From NCBI GenBank assembly GCA_033283165.1, contig JAWMQL010000004.1, forward strand, positions 186,001 through 250,000: a DNA stretch of 64,000 nucleotides. Reading direction: 5' to 3'. This stretch comes from JAWMQL01 sp033283165 (GTDB lineage: Bacteria > Pseudomonadota > Gammaproteobacteria > Pseudomonadales > Halieaceae). Position 1 is the first letter of the stretch. Every line of letters starts with the position of its first letter. The notes below the pieces were generated by a model, which was not told where the DNA came from, made no database searches, and saw only the letters and a list, made by a program, of their open reading frames with translations. Positions 20,027-29,141 of this stretch are shown in pieces. The position numbers were made by a program, and so were the translations under genes.

Positions 20027-21703
20027 ATGAGCGAATCTTTCGCCGAACTGTTCGAAGAAAGCTTGAAGACCGTCGATATGGAGCCCGGGTCCATCGTGAC
20101 CGGCGTGGTCATCGACATAGATAACGAGTGGGTCACCGTCCACGCGGGCCTGAAGTCCGAAGGCGTGATCCCTCGTGCCCAGTTCACCGATGCGTCCGGG
20201 GAATGTACCCTGAACATCGGTGATGAAGTCCAGGTCGCCCTGGAAACCGTTGAAGACGGCTTTGGTGAGACCAAACTGTCCCGCGAGAAGGCCAAGCGCG
20301 CCGAGGCCTGGAAGGAGCTGGAAGCAGCTCACGAGGCGGGCGAAGTGGTCACCGGCATGATCAACGGCAAGGTCAAGGGCGGTTTCACCGTGGACATCAA
20401 CTCTATCCGCGCATTCCTGCCCGGCTCACTGGTCGACGTGCGGCCGGTGCGCGAGACCGTGCACCTGGAAGGCAAGGAACTCGAATTCAAGGTTATCAAG
20501 CTGGATCAGAAGCGCAACAACGTGGTGGTTTCACGTCGCGCTGTCATGGAAGAAGCCAACAGCGTCGAGCGCGACGCCCTGCTGGAAACCCTGCAGGAAG
20601 GGATGTCCGTCAAGGGTATCGTCAAGAACCTCACCGACTACGGTGCCTTCGTGGACCTGGGTGGAGTCGACGGCCTGCTGCACATTACCGACATGGCCTG
20701 GAAGCGCATCAAGCACCCCTCCGAGATCGTGGAAGTGGGTCAGGAAATTGAGGTCAAGATCCTCAAGTTTGACCGTGAGCGCAATCGCGTCTCGCTGGGC
20801 CTGAAGCAACTGGGCGAGGACCCCTGGGTGGAAATCACCGGTCGTTACCCGGAAGGCAGCCGCGTGCAGGCCAAGGTCACCAACCTCACCGACTACGGCT
20901 GCTTCGCCGAACTGGAAGAGGGCGTGGAAGGCCTGGTACACGTCTCCGAAATGGACTGGACCAACAAGAACGTGCACCCGTCCAAGGTCGTCCAGCTGGG
21001 CGACGAGGTGGAGGTCATGGTCCTGGATATCGACGAGGAACGGCGCCGTATTTCCCTGGGTATCAAGCAGTGCCAGCAGAACCCCTGGGACGCGTTTGCC
21101 TCGCAGTACAGCAAGGGCGACAAGATCTCCGGCTCTATCAAGTCCATCACCGATTTCGGTATCTTCATCGGCCTGGAAGGCAACATTGACGGCCTGGTGC
21201 ACCTGTCGGACATCAGCTGGAATGAAGCTGGCGAGGAAGCGGTGCGCAATTACAAGAAGGGCGATGAGATCGAGACGGTTATCCTGTCCATCGATCCCGA
21301 GCGCGAGCGTATTTCCCTGGGCATCAAGCAGCTGGAAGACGACCCCTTCGGCAACTACATCGCCGTCAATGATCGCGGCAGCATCGTAACCGGCGAAGTG
21401 ATCGAGGTGGATCCCAAGACCGTCATCGTCAAACTGGCGGACGAGGTAGAGGGCGTGCTGAAAGCCTCGGATATTTCCCGCGAGCGGGTCGAGGATGCGC
21501 GCAGTCTGTACAAGGTGGGTGATACCGTCGAAGCCAAGATCGTCTCCGTTGATCGCAAGAACCGCGGCCTGAGCCTCTCGGTCAAGGCCAAGGACTACGA
21601 CGACGAGCAGGAAGCTGTGAAGTCTCTGAAAGAGTCCGAGCAGGAAACTGCCTCCCCGGGCACCATCGGTGACCTGATCAAGGCGCAGATGGGCGAAAAG
21701 TAA
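20027..21703 (+). CDS. rpsA: 30S ribosomal protein S1
   Basis: 558 residues with six S1 (OB-fold) repeats. The first two bind the ribosome and the last four (for example GAFVDLGGVDGLLHITD, GCFAELEEGVEGLVHVSE) bind mRNA. The 171-bp leader after cmk presumably carries its own promoter and the known S1 autoregulatory translational control, though no specific element was resolved. A two-hairpin terminator follows. Confidence 0.98.
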   Translation: MSESFAELFEESLKTVDMEPGSIVTGVVIDIDNEWVTVHAGLKSEGVIPRAQFTDASGECTLNIGDEVQVALETVEDGFGETKLSREKAKRAEAWKELEAAHEAGEVVTGMINGKVKGGFTVDINSIRAFLPGSLVDVRPVRETVHLEGKELEFKVIKLDQKRNNVVVSRRAVMEEANSVERDALLETLQEGMSVKGIVKNLTDYGAFVDLGGVDGLLHITDMAWKRIKHPSEIVEVGQEIEVKILKFDRERNRVSLGLKQLGEDPWVEITGRYPEGSRVQAKVTNLTDYGCFAELEEGVEGLVHVSEMDWTNKNVHPSKVVQLGDEVEVMVLDIDEERRRISLGIKQCQQNPWDAFASQYSKGDKISGSIKSITDFGIFIGLEGNIDGLVHLSDISWNEAGEEAVRNYKKGDEIETVILSIDPERERISLGIKQLEDDPFGNYIAVNDRGSIVTGEVIEVDPKTVIVKLADEVEGVLKASDISRERVEDARSLYKVGDTVEAKIVSVDRKNRGLSLSVKAKDYDDEQEAVKSLKESEQETASPGTIGDLIKAQMGEK

Positions 21704-21708
21704 GTTTA

Positions 21709-21764
21709 CCCCCGCGAAAGCGGGGGCCCAGTGACCTCAGGCCCGCAATGCGGGCCTTTTTTTT
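21709..21764 (+). terminator. rpsA terminator (two hairpins)
   Basis: The first hairpin is CCCCCGC-GAAA-GCGGGGG (21709-21726). The second is GGCCCGC-AAT-GCGGGCC (21740-21756), followed by eight T (21757-21764), a standard rho-independent terminator. Confidence 0.9.
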
Positions 21765-21848
21765 AATTTCGGGGACAGTTTACTTAATTCCGGCTCGAGG
21801 CTGTTTCCGATGGAATCTCTACCGAATTAAGTAAACTGTCCCCGAAAT
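21765..21848. repeat. Inverted pair of the dispersed repeat (copies 2 and 3)
   Basis: Positions 21765-21789 carry the inverse of the repeat and 21825-21848 the direct form (AATTAAGTAAACTGTCCCCG then AAAT). A 35-base spacer separates them, so the pair can fold into a hairpin of about 24 bp. Head-to-head pairing of this kind is typical of REP-like elements mobilised by REP-associated tyrosine transposases. No transposase is present here. Confidence 0.85.
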
Positions 21849-21850
21849 AG

Positions 21851-21874
21851 AATTAAGTAAACTGTCCCCGAAAT
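21851..21874 (+). repeat. Dispersed short repeat, copy 4
   Basis: Direct copy starting AATTAAGTAAACTGTCCCCG, two bases after copy 3, in the rpsA-ihfB gap. Confidence 0.85.
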
Positions 21875-21892
21875 TGTGATGTAGGGAAAATA

Positions 21893-21909
21893 TTGTTAAA
21901 AAATAACAA
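21893..21909. promoter_or_regulatory. Small AT-rich inverted repeat upstream of ihfB
   Basis: TTGTTA, five A, TAACAA forms a perfect 6-bp palindrome 80 bases before the ihfB start. It may be an operator. No strong -35/-10 pair was found in this AT-rich gap. Confidence 0.3.
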
Positions 21910-21989
21910 CTTGCGATAAGAACAGTATGGGTTCACAATAGCCCGTCATAAACTTCGCACTGCGATAATAAACAGGGGCAGGGGGCGAT

Positions 21990-22298
21990 ATGACGAAAAG
22001 TGAGTTGATCGAGGCTATCGCGGCCAGGCAGAGCCAATTGTCCTCCAAGGACGTGGAACTGGCGGTAAAGACCATTCTGGAGCACATGTCCCAGGCCCTG
22101 TCCTCGGGCGAACGAATCGAAATCCGCGGCTTCGGCAGCTTCTCATTGCACTACCGCGAGCCGCGCCGCGGCCGCAATCCCAAGACCGGTGACGCGGTGG
22201 AACTCACCGGCAAGTACGTGCCGCATTTCAAGCCTGGCAAGGAGTTGCGCGAGCGGGTCAACCTCGGTCTGCAGATGGGCATGCAGGTCAGCCTGTAA
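21990..22298 (+). CDS. ihfB: Integration host factor subunit beta
   Basis: 102 residues. MTKSELIEAIAARQSQL, then IEIRGFGSFSLHYREPRRGRNPKTGDAVEL with the HU/IHF DNA-binding arm (RNPKTG). With IhfA it bends DNA for recombination, transcription and integration. The rpsA-ihfB-lapA order is conserved. It is preceded by a purine-rich AGGGGGCGAT leader that can act as ribosome-binding site. Confidence 0.96.
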   Translation: MTKSELIEAIAARQSQLSSKDVELAVKTILEHMSQALSSGERIEIRGFGSFSLHYREPRRGRNPKTGDAVELTGKYVPHFKPGKELRERVNLGLQMGMQVSL

Positions 22299-22313
22299 GG
22301 TGTCACAGGAATT

Positions 22314-22619
22314 ATGAAACTGCTGTACAAACTGGTCGCCCTGCTGCTTGCTGCCGGCATGGTGGCGGTCGGCGCCCTGTTCACTCTCCAGAACACCCAG
22401 GCGGTTCCCCTGGATCTGCTGGTTTACCAGTTCCCGCCCCAGAGCATCTCGCTGTGGGTGCTGTCGTCCCTCGCGATCGGTGGTCTCCTGGGTATGCTGG
22501 CCTCGTCCGGTGTGCTGTTGCGCCTGCGCGCCTCGCTGAGCAGCGCCAATCGAAAACTGGATCGGGCCCGGGCGGAGGTGGATCGCCTGCGCACCGCAGG
22601 CCTGAAAAACGGTGAATGA
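22314..22619 (+). CDS. lapA: Lipopolysaccharide assembly protein A
   Basis: 101 residues with two membrane helices (about 5-25 and 45-65) flanking the LapA/DUF1049 core NTQAVPLDLLVYQFPPQSISLWVL, and a short coiled C-terminal tail. It acts with LapB to control LpxC turnover and LPS export. It lies between ihfB and lapB and overlaps lapB by eight bases. Confidence 0.88.
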   Translation: MKLLYKLVALLLAAGMVAVGALFTLQNTQAVPLDLLVYQFPPQSISLWVLSSLAIGGLLGMLASSGVLLRLRASLSSANRKLDRARAEVDRLRTAGLKNGE

Positions 22620-23823
22620 CCTCGCCCTGTTTGCCCTCCTGTTATTGGCCATTGCCATCGGCTGGATACTCGGGCGACGGACCGGCGCCGCTTCCTCGCT
22701 GAGCGCCGGCGACCTTCCCAGCCAGTATTACAAGGGGCTCAACTATCTGCTGGACGGTCGCCCCGACGGCGCCATCGACGCCTTTATCAACGCCCTGGAA
22801 GTCAACAGCGAAACCCTTGAGACGCACATCGCCCTGGGCAACCTGTTGCGAAAGAAGGGCGAGGTGGACCGGGCCATCCGTATCCACCAGAACCTGCTGG
22901 CCCGGCCCAGCCTGCCCCGGCACCAGATTCACCAGGCTCACCTGGAACTGGCCCGGGATTACATCAGCGCCGGCTTGCTGGACCGCGCCGAGCGCCTGTT
23001 GCTCGACCTGGTCGAGGAGTCCGCCGAGCAACGCAACATCAGTCGCTTCCATCTGCTGGAAATCTACCAGAGCGAGCGCGACTGGCAGAACGCCATCGCG
23101 GTCGCCACGGCGCTGTTGCCGCGCAAGAGCCTGCTGGGGGCAAAGACCGGGCGCGGGCCGGCGGGTCCGGGCCAGGAAGTGGTGGTGGCACTGGCCCATT
23201 TCCACTGCGAACTGGCGCAGGAGGCGATCGATCGTGGTGATTACGGCGAGGCCCGGCGCCTGTTGCAGCTCGCCCTGGAACAGGATCGGCGCTGTGTCCG
23301 CGCCGCACTGATGCTGGGAGAAGTCGAGTGCGAAACGGGTAACTTCAAGCGTGCGATCAAGGCCCTGCATCGGGTCCGGGACCAGGATCCGGATTACATT
23401 CCAGAGACCATTGTGACCCTGGGGCGATGCCATCGGGAACTGGGGGACGAGAGCGGCTTCAGGGCCTACCTGGAGGAATGCCTGGCGCAGCACCCCTCGG
23501 CGCCGCTGGTGCTGGCACTGGCCGAGGCCGTGCTGGAAGAGCAGGGAGAGCGGGCAGCGGCAGAGTTTCTATCCCGGCAGCTGGCCGATCGGCCCTCCCT
23601 GCGCGGCCTGGCACGCCTGATCAGTCTGCAGTTGGAGGAAAGCGAAGGCAGGACCCGCGACAGTCTCGACCTCCTGCAGATGTTGGTGGACCGGCTGATC
23701 GAGGAGCGACCGGACTACCGCTGCAACCACTGCGGTTTTGCCGGCCGTCACCTGCACTGGTACTGTCCCGGCTGTAAGTACTGGGGAACCATGAAAACCA
23801 TCCGCGGCAGCAAGGTCGAGTAG
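22612..23823 (+). CDS. lapB: Lipopolysaccharide assembly protein B (TPR/rubredoxin-like)
   Basis: 403 residues from GTG. One N-terminal membrane helix ends IGWILGRRTG. Many tetratricopeptide repeats follow (NYLLDGRPDGAIDAFINAL and on). A C-terminal rubredoxin-like zinc/iron knuckle CNHCGFAGRHLHWYCPGC is near 365-385. LapB is the adaptor that presents LpxC to FtsH and so balances LPS synthesis. Start overlap with lapA supports translational coupling. Confidence 0.93.
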   Translation: MNDLALFALLLLAIAIGWILGRRTGAASSLSAGDLPSQYYKGLNYLLDGRPDGAIDAFINALEVNSETLETHIALGNLLRKKGEVDRAIRIHQNLLARPSLPRHQIHQAHLELARDYISAGLLDRAERLLLDLVEESAEQRNISRFHLLEIYQSERDWQNAIAVATALLPRKSLLGAKTGRGPAGPGQEVVVALAHFHCELAQEAIDRGDYGEARRLLQLALEQDRRCVRAALMLGEVECETGNFKRAIKALHRVRDQDPDYIPETIVTLGRCHRELGDESGFRAYLEECLAQHPSAPLVLALAEAVLEEQGERAAAEFLSRQLADRPSLRGLARLISLQLEESEGRTRDSLDLLQMLVDRLIEERPDYRCNHCGFAGRHLHWYCPGCKYWGTMKTIRGSKVE

Positions 23824-23853
23824 GCCACCCGCCGCACCAGCAACGGGAGTTGT

Positions 23854-24549
23854 ATGAATTCACCTGTCATTGTGGCGTTGGATTTCGCCAGCGAGGAACC
23901 GGCCCTGGCCCTGGCCGACCGGCTGACCCCGGAACTGTGCCGGCTCAAGGTGGGCAAGGAATTGTTTACCCGCGCCGGTCCTGTCCTGGTTGAAAAATTG
24001 CAGGGCAGGGGCTTCGAGTTGTTCCTCGACCTCAAGTTTCACGATATTCCCAATACCGTGGCCGGCGCCCTGCGGGCGGCGGCGGACCTGGGTGTGTGGA
24101 TGGTCAATGTGCATGCCGGCGGCGGCCGGCGCATGATGGAGGCTGCCGCGGACGCGGTGGCCGGCAGTGCCAGCCGGCCCCTGTTGATCGCGGTAACCGT
24201 GCTGACCAGCATGAGTGACGAGGACCTCGCCGACCTGGGCTATACCGAAACCGCGGCACAGCGGGTGCAGCGCCTGGCGGCGCTGGCGGCGGCCAGCGGT
24301 ATGGACGGTGTGGTGTGTTCCGCGCAGGAAGCCAGTGCACTGCGTGCGGCGCGCGGGCCCGGCTTCTGCCTGGTAACACCGGGCATTCGCCTGGCCGGCG
24401 ACGACGCCGGTGATCAGCGGCGGGTGGTCACTCCCGCTGACGCGGTGGCGATGGGGGCCGACTACCTGGTTATCGGGCGCTCAATCACTGCAGCCAGCGA
24501 TCCCCTGGCCGCGCTGGAACGGGTGCACCGGGAGCTGGCGGCGGGTTGA
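23854..24549 (+). CDS. pyrF: Orotidine 5'-phosphate decarboxylase
   Basis: 231 residues. IVALDFASEEPALALADRL, then the catalytic ELFLDLKFHDIPNTVAGAL (DxKxxDI) near 55-73, and the phosphate-binding TPGIRLAGDDAGDQRRV near 180-196. It makes UMP. A gap of 30 bases follows lapB. Confidence 0.96.
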   Translation: MNSPVIVALDFASEEPALALADRLTPELCRLKVGKELFTRAGPVLVEKLQGRGFELFLDLKFHDIPNTVAGALRAAADLGVWMVNVHAGGGRRMMEAAADAVAGSASRPLLIAVTVLTSMSDEDLADLGYTETAAQRVQRLAALAAASGMDGVVCSAQEASALRAARGPGFCLVTPGIRLAGDDAGDQRRVVTPADAVAMGADYLVIGRSITAASDPLAALERVHRELAAG

Positions 24550-24673
24550 GACGCTATTTTCCCGCTGTTTTATCAAATCTGGCCAGCAGCGCGCCGCCCC
24601 GCGTTGTGGCTGCTAGACTCCCTCCCGATACGGATGCACGCATGGACGCGTAACGGTTCAGGGAGAACTCATC

Positions 24674-24997
24674 ATGATCTACTCACACCTTGCCCAACTT
24701 AACTTTCGTACGCTCATTGCCTGCCTGGCCCTGGTTTTTGGCCTGCTGGGCACAGCCTTGCCGGAGGTGGCGCAGGCACAGCAGGCGCCAGGCGCCGCCA
24801 GCACCGTCAATATCAACACCGCGGACGCCGCCGCACTGGCCGATGTGCTGGTGGGAGTCGGTATGAGCCGGGCGCAGGAGATCGTCCGGTACCGCGAAAC
24901 TTACGGGCCCTTTGCCACGGTTGACGAACTCACCGAGGTCAAGGGCGTGGGACAGGCCACGCTCGAGAAGAACCGGGCGCGGATTACATTGGAATAG
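24674..24997 (+). CDS. ComEA-like helix-hairpin-helix protein, exported
   Basis: 107 residues. An N-terminal hydrophobic segment ends ALPEVAQAQQ (probable signal peptide). A single ComEA helix-hairpin-helix domain follows (VNINTADAAALADVLVGVGMSRAQEIVRYRETYGPF). Single-HhH exported ComEA-like proteins bind DNA in the periplasm and can serve in DNA uptake, but many naturally non-competent bacteria keep them. The gene has its own terminator downstream. Confidence 0.85.
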   Translation: MIYSHLAQLNFRTLIACLALVFGLLGTALPEVAQAQQAPGAASTVNINTADAAALADVLVGVGMSRAQEIVRYRETYGPFATVDELTEVKGVGQATLEKNRARITLE

Positions 24998-25018
24998 GCG
25001 TCCCGCATCCGTATCATG

Positions 25019-25040
25019 AAGGGGCTGCGGCCCCTTTTTT
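25019..25040 (+). terminator. Rho-independent terminator after the ComEA-like gene
   Basis: AAGGGGC, four-base loop, GCCCCTT with a continuing T run. It ends 22 bases after the stop codon. Confidence 0.9.
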
Positions 25041-25129
25041 AATGTCAATGGAGGGACGGTACGTCGCGCAGGCCAGGGAGGGCGAGTCCTGCTTCCGGGG
25101 TGATACGACTGCGACGGCCTGGATAAATT

Positions 25130-26005
25130 GTGAAATGTCTGGTCACCGGTGCCACCGGTTTTATCGGGACAGAGCTCTGTGCCCGGCTGCTCGGGGAGCA
25201 GGCGGAGGTGCTGGTCCTGTCACGCACGGCGACCCCCCGCTCCGGAGCGACCAGCCTGGTCATGGATCTGACCCGCGAGCAACCGGCTGCCGCGCAACTC
25301 GTCGGGGTGGATACCGTGTTTCACCTGGCCGGGATCGCCCACCAGCGGGCTGCGGAATCTGACTACGAGGCGCTGAACGTGCGCGCTACCCGGGCGCTGG
25401 CGGAGTCTGCCCGGGCGGCGGGCGTCGGGTGCTTTGTATTCCTCAGCAGCGTCAAGGCGGAGCACCGTGAGGGCGCTTACGGCAGTTCCAAGGCTCGCGC
25501 CGAACAGGCCCTGGCCGACTGCTTGCGTGACAGCGACACGCGGCTGGTGGTAATACGTCCCGCGCTGGTCTACGGCCGGGGTGTGCGCGGTAACCTGGCC
25601 AGCCTGCGCCGCGCCGTTGCCGCTGGCCTGCCGCGACCCCCGGCGGAGGGGGGGCGCTCCATGATCGCGCTCCCGGACCTGGTGGACCTGCTGCTCGACA
25701 TCGCGCGCGACCCGCCCCCGGACCAGACGCTCTGGACCGTGACCGACGGCGAGGTCTACAGCACCCAGCGCCTTTATGACGCAGTCCGCGCTGCCTATGG
25801 CGGCCGCCCCCGGCGACCCTGGCCGCTCGGGCTGTGGCGCGCGGCGTGCGCGGTGCTCGACCTGCGCGGCGCGCACCCTTCCTGGTACCAGCGACTGTTC
25901 GGTACCGAGGTTTACGACGGCAGCGCCGTGCTCGCGGCGCGCAACTGGCGCCCTCGCCGACGCTTCGAAGACCTGGTGCCGGAGATACTGGAGAGCGACA
26001 GCTGA
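25130..26005 (+). CDS. NAD-dependent sugar-nucleotide epimerase/dehydratase
   Basis: 291 residues from GTG. CLVTGATGFIGTELCARLL is the extended-SDR NAD motif, FHLAGIAHQR the second conserved block, and YGSSKARAEQAL gives the YxxxK-like catalytic Tyr/Lys. It probably modifies a UDP-HexNAc for surface polysaccharide. The stop overlaps the next start (TGATG). Together with the following two genes it resembles the last genes of the Pseudomonas O-antigen locus, which also lies after ihfB. Confidence 0.82.
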   Translation: MKCLVTGATGFIGTELCARLLGEQAEVLVLSRTATPRSGATSLVMDLTREQPAAAQLVGVDTVFHLAGIAHQRAAESDYEALNVRATRALAESARAAGVGCFVFLSSVKAEHREGAYGSSKARAEQALADCLRDSDTRLVVIRPALVYGRGVRGNLASLRRAVAAGLPRPPAEGGRSMIALPDLVDLLLDIARDPPPDQTLWTVTDGEVYSTQRLYDAVRAAYGGRPRRPWPLGLWRAACAVLDLRGAHPSWYQRLFGTEVYDGSAVLAARNWRPRRRFEDLVPEILESDS

Positions 26006-26985
26006 TGGGCCTGTTACTGCTGGTCGTGGCCAGTTCCGCGGCGTTGTGCTGGGTTTACCTGCGACTGGCCCGGCGCCTGCAGATACTCGACCAGCCCAAT
26101 GACCGCAGCTCCCACCGGCGAGCCACACCCCACGGCGGCGGAGCCGCGCTGATGCTCGCGCTGGCACTGGGGGTTGCACTGGCGCCACTGTGGTACGGCG
26201 ACTGGCGCGGCGACCTGGTCACGTTGCTGGTGATTGCGCTGGCGCTGTCCGTGCTTGGCATCCTGGACGACCTGATCAACCTGCCCATGTCCCTGCGGCT
26301 GGCGCTTTACACCCTGGCCTCTGCACTGGCCTGCTGGCTGGTGCTCTCCCCCGGCGCGGGCCAGTTCTTGAGCCCGGCGGTTTTTCTCCTCGCCGTGGTT
26401 GCCGTGCTGTGGTTGCTCAACCTGTACAACTTTATGGATGGTATCGATGGCATCGCCGCCATCCAGTGCTTCCTCGCCTGTTGCGGCGCGGCCCTGTTGT
26501 CCTGGTCCGTCACTGGCGGCGGGGATTACACCCTGTTCTGCCTGTTGCTGGCAGCGAGCCAGCTGGGTTTCCTATTCTGGAACTGGCCGCCGGCACGGCT
26601 CTTTATGGGAGATGCCGGCAGTATACCCACCGGCTTCCTGCTCGGAAGCCTGGCCCTCATGGGCCAGGCTAGCGGGGCGCTGCCACTGTCCTGCTGGCTG
26701 ATTCTGCTGGCCTGTTTTATCACCGATGCCAGCTGGACCCTGGTCTGGCGTATCGCCACTGGCCAGCGCTTTTTCGAGGCTCACCGCAGTCACGCCTACC
26801 AGCAGTTGGCGCAGCGATGGAACTCGCACCTCGCGGTGGATTTCCTGCTGCTGGTCATCAACGGTCTGTGGCTTTTCCCCCTGGCCTGGGCGGCCCTGCT
26901 GTGGCCCGGACTACAGGCAATATTGGTAATATTGGCATTTCTCCCGTTGCTGGCAGGAATGGCTATACTGAGTAAAATCGCGTAA
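26005..26985 (+). CDS. Polyprenyl-phosphate sugar-1-phosphate transferase, WbpL/WecA-like
   Basis: 326 residues with about ten membrane helices. LDQPNDRSSHRRATPHGGG, then FMDGIDGIAAI and ARLFMGDAGSIPTGFLLG, are the MraY/WecA family motifs with the catalytic Asp residues. It starts surface-glycan synthesis by loading a HexNAc-1-P onto undecaprenyl phosphate on the inner membrane. The frame is open upstream inside the epimerase gene; ATG 26005 was chosen for the TGATG overlap and family fit. Confidence 0.87.
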   Translation: MGLLLLVVASSAALCWVYLRLARRLQILDQPNDRSSHRRATPHGGGAALMLALALGVALAPLWYGDWRGDLVTLLVIALALSVLGILDDLINLPMSLRLALYTLASALACWLVLSPGAGQFLSPAVFLLAVVAVLWLLNLYNFMDGIDGIAAIQCFLACCGAALLSWSVTGGGDYTLFCLLLAASQLGFLFWNWPPARLFMGDAGSIPTGFLLGSLALMGQASGALPLSCWLILLACFITDASWTLVWRIATGQRFFEAHRSHAYQQLAQRWNSHLAVDFLLLVINGLWLFPLAWAALLWPGLQAILVILAFLPLLAGMAILSKIA

Positions 26986-27056
26986 TATTTGCCCCTCGGC
27001 GCCGGCCTTTTTTACTAACCAGAATCGGCGTTTCGGACCATTATTCAGGGGAAGGA

Positions 27057-29090
27057 GTGAACTTGCTCAATCGGCTAGGGACGTACGCTGCACGCTCGTC
27101 ATCCACCATTGTGGCTAGTGTGCGGGATGCCCTGGAAAAACTGGTTGAACTGCCCCGCAATATCAAGCAATCCGTCCTGCTGCTGCTGGACATGGTGTTC
27201 GTCACGGTCGCCATGTGGTCGGCAGTGGCGTTTCGCATGGGACGGATCGACCTGCACTTCGGTGCGGTGGAAATCATGTGCGCGGTATTCACCGTGTTCG
27301 CCAGCGCGGTTATCTTCCTCCGCCTGGGCCTGTATCGCGCGGTCATCCGGTTCATGGGCCAGCAGGCCATCTGGGCTGTCATCACCGCGGTCAGCTACTC
27401 CACCCTGGTGCTGAGTGCCGCGGTGTTCTTCACCCAGGCGGATGTCCCCCGCTCCATGCCGTTTATCTATTGGTGTATCGCGCTGGCCTTCATCGGCGGT
27501 TCGCGGCTGACCGTGCGCGCCTACTATCAGGCCAAGTTGCGCTCCATGTCGCGCAAGGTGATTATCTACGGCGCGGGAGAATCAGGCCGCCAGTTGCTGA
27601 CGGCGCTCCACCACGGTGACCAGTACCGCGCGGTGGTCTTTGTCGACGATGATCCGCGCCTGCAGCATTCCGTGATCAACGGCCTGCAGGTGGCGCGTCC
27701 GGAAGAGATCGAGCGGTTGATTTCCGAACACGATATCACCCAGGTACTCTTGGCCATTCCCTCCGCCTCGCCCGAGCGACGACGCGAGATCATCGATTCC
27801 CTGGTCGGCCTGCCGGTGCACGTGCGCACGGTGCCCAAGATCAACGAACTGGTCGCGGGTCGCGCCAGTGTCAACCAGATTCAGGACATCGACCTGGATG
27901 ACCTGCTGGGTCGCGACCCGGTACCCCCGCACCCGGAATTGATCGATCGCTGCATCACCGACAAGGTGGTGATGGTAACCGGTGCCGGCGGTTCGATCGG
28001 CGCCGAGCTATGTCGCCAGATCCTGTTGTCGGGCCCGCAGGAATTGCTGTTGCTGGACAACTCGGAGTACGCCCTGTACCAGATCGAGCGCGAGTTGCTT
28101 GATCTGGGCGCAGCCAACGAACTCCAGGTGGATATCAAGGCGCTGCTGGGCTCCGTGCAGGACCAGCGCCGGCTGGAGAGTATCTACCGTACCTTCGAGG
28201 TGGAAACCGTCTATCACGCGGCTGCCTACAAGCATGTCCCGATGGTGGAATACAACGTGGCCGAAGGCGTTGCCAACAACGTCTTCGGTACCTGGTACGC
28301 AGCTGAGGCCGCGCGCAAGGCCGGGGTGGAAACCTTCGTCCTGGTCTCCACGGACAAGGCGGTGCGCCCGACCAATATCATGGGTGCCTCCAAGCGCTTT
28401 GCCGAGATGATCCTGCAGGTGCTGGCGGAAAAGCAGGGCGCCACCCGCTTCTGCATGGTGCGGTTCGGCAATGTGCTGGGCTCCTCCGGTTCCGTGGTGC
28501 CCCTGTTCCGGGAACAGATAGAGCAGGGCGGGCCGGTGACCGTGACCCACCCCGACGTGTCCCGTTATTTCATGAGTATCCAGGAGGCGGCGCAGCTGGT
28601 GCTGCAGGCCAGTGCGATGGGCACCGGTGGTGACGTGTTCGTGCTGGACATGGGCGAACCGGTCCGCATTGTCGACCTGGCGCGGCGCATGATACGTCTC
28701 AGCGGCTACGAGATGGATCACGACACCCATATGGGGGAACATATCGAGATCGAGTTCATCGGCTTGCGCCCGGGGGAAAAGTTGCACGAGGAACTGCTGC
28801 TGGGCAGCAGCGTGACCGGCACCGGCCACCCGATGATCATGCGTGCGGAGGAGGAGTGCCTGAGCTATGGTCAGGTGCACGCCCACCTCTCCGACCTGCG
28901 ACGCCACTGCGACAATATCGACTGCGCCGGGATCACCGAGGTGCTGCGTTCGGCAGTAAGCGGCTTCGGCAATCACGAAGCGCAGCACGACCACCTCTGG
29001 AACAAGCAGGGTCGCCCGCTGATTCCGCTGGTACCCGGCGCCAGCGTCGCGCCCTCCAACGTGAAAGAACTCTTCCCCCCTAAACCCTGA
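27057..29090 (+). CDS. Membrane nucleoside-diphosphate-sugar 4,6-dehydratase, WbpM/CapD-like
   Basis: 677 residues. About four N-terminal membrane helices are followed by a first Rossmann unit (IIYGAGESGRQLL near 170) and a catalytic SDR unit (MVTGAGGSIGAELCRQIL near 305, STDKAVRPTNIMGASKR near 435). The Met in the NIMGASK position, instead of Tyr, is the WbpM-type triad. It makes UDP-4-keto-6-deoxy-HexNAc for glycan. The start is GTG 27057 or TTG 27063; AGGAG lies five bases before the TTG, so either is possible. Confidence 0.9.
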   Translation: MNLLNRLGTYAARSSSTIVASVRDALEKLVELPRNIKQSVLLLLDMVFVTVAMWSAVAFRMGRIDLHFGAVEIMCAVFTVFASAVIFLRLGLYRAVIRFMGQQAIWAVITAVSYSTLVLSAAVFFTQADVPRSMPFIYWCIALAFIGGSRLTVRAYYQAKLRSMSRKVIIYGAGESGRQLLTALHHGDQYRAVVFVDDDPRLQHSVINGLQVARPEEIERLISEHDITQVLLAIPSASPERRREIIDSLVGLPVHVRTVPKINELVAGRASVNQIQDIDLDDLLGRDPVPPHPELIDRCITDKVVMVTGAGGSIGAELCRQILLSGPQELLLLDNSEYALYQIERELLDLGAANELQVDIKALLGSVQDQRRLESIYRTFEVETVYHAAAYKHVPMVEYNVAEGVANNVFGTWYAAEAARKAGVETFVLVSTDKAVRPTNIMGASKRFAEMILQVLAEKQGATRFCMVRFGNVLGSSGSVVPLFREQIEQGGPVTVTHPDVSRYFMSIQEAAQLVLQASAMGTGGDVFVLDMGEPVRIVDLARRMIRLSGYEMDHDTHMGEHIEIEFIGLRPGEKLHEELLLGSSVTGTGHPMIMRAEEECLSYGQVHAHLSDLRRHCDNIDCAGITEVLRSAVSGFGNHEAQHDHLWNKQGRPLIPLVPGASVAPSNVKELFPPKP

Positions 29091-29141
29091 TGTCCAGTCG
29101 GACGTGCGGGGTACCACAGACCCCGGGACAAGGTTATCGCT

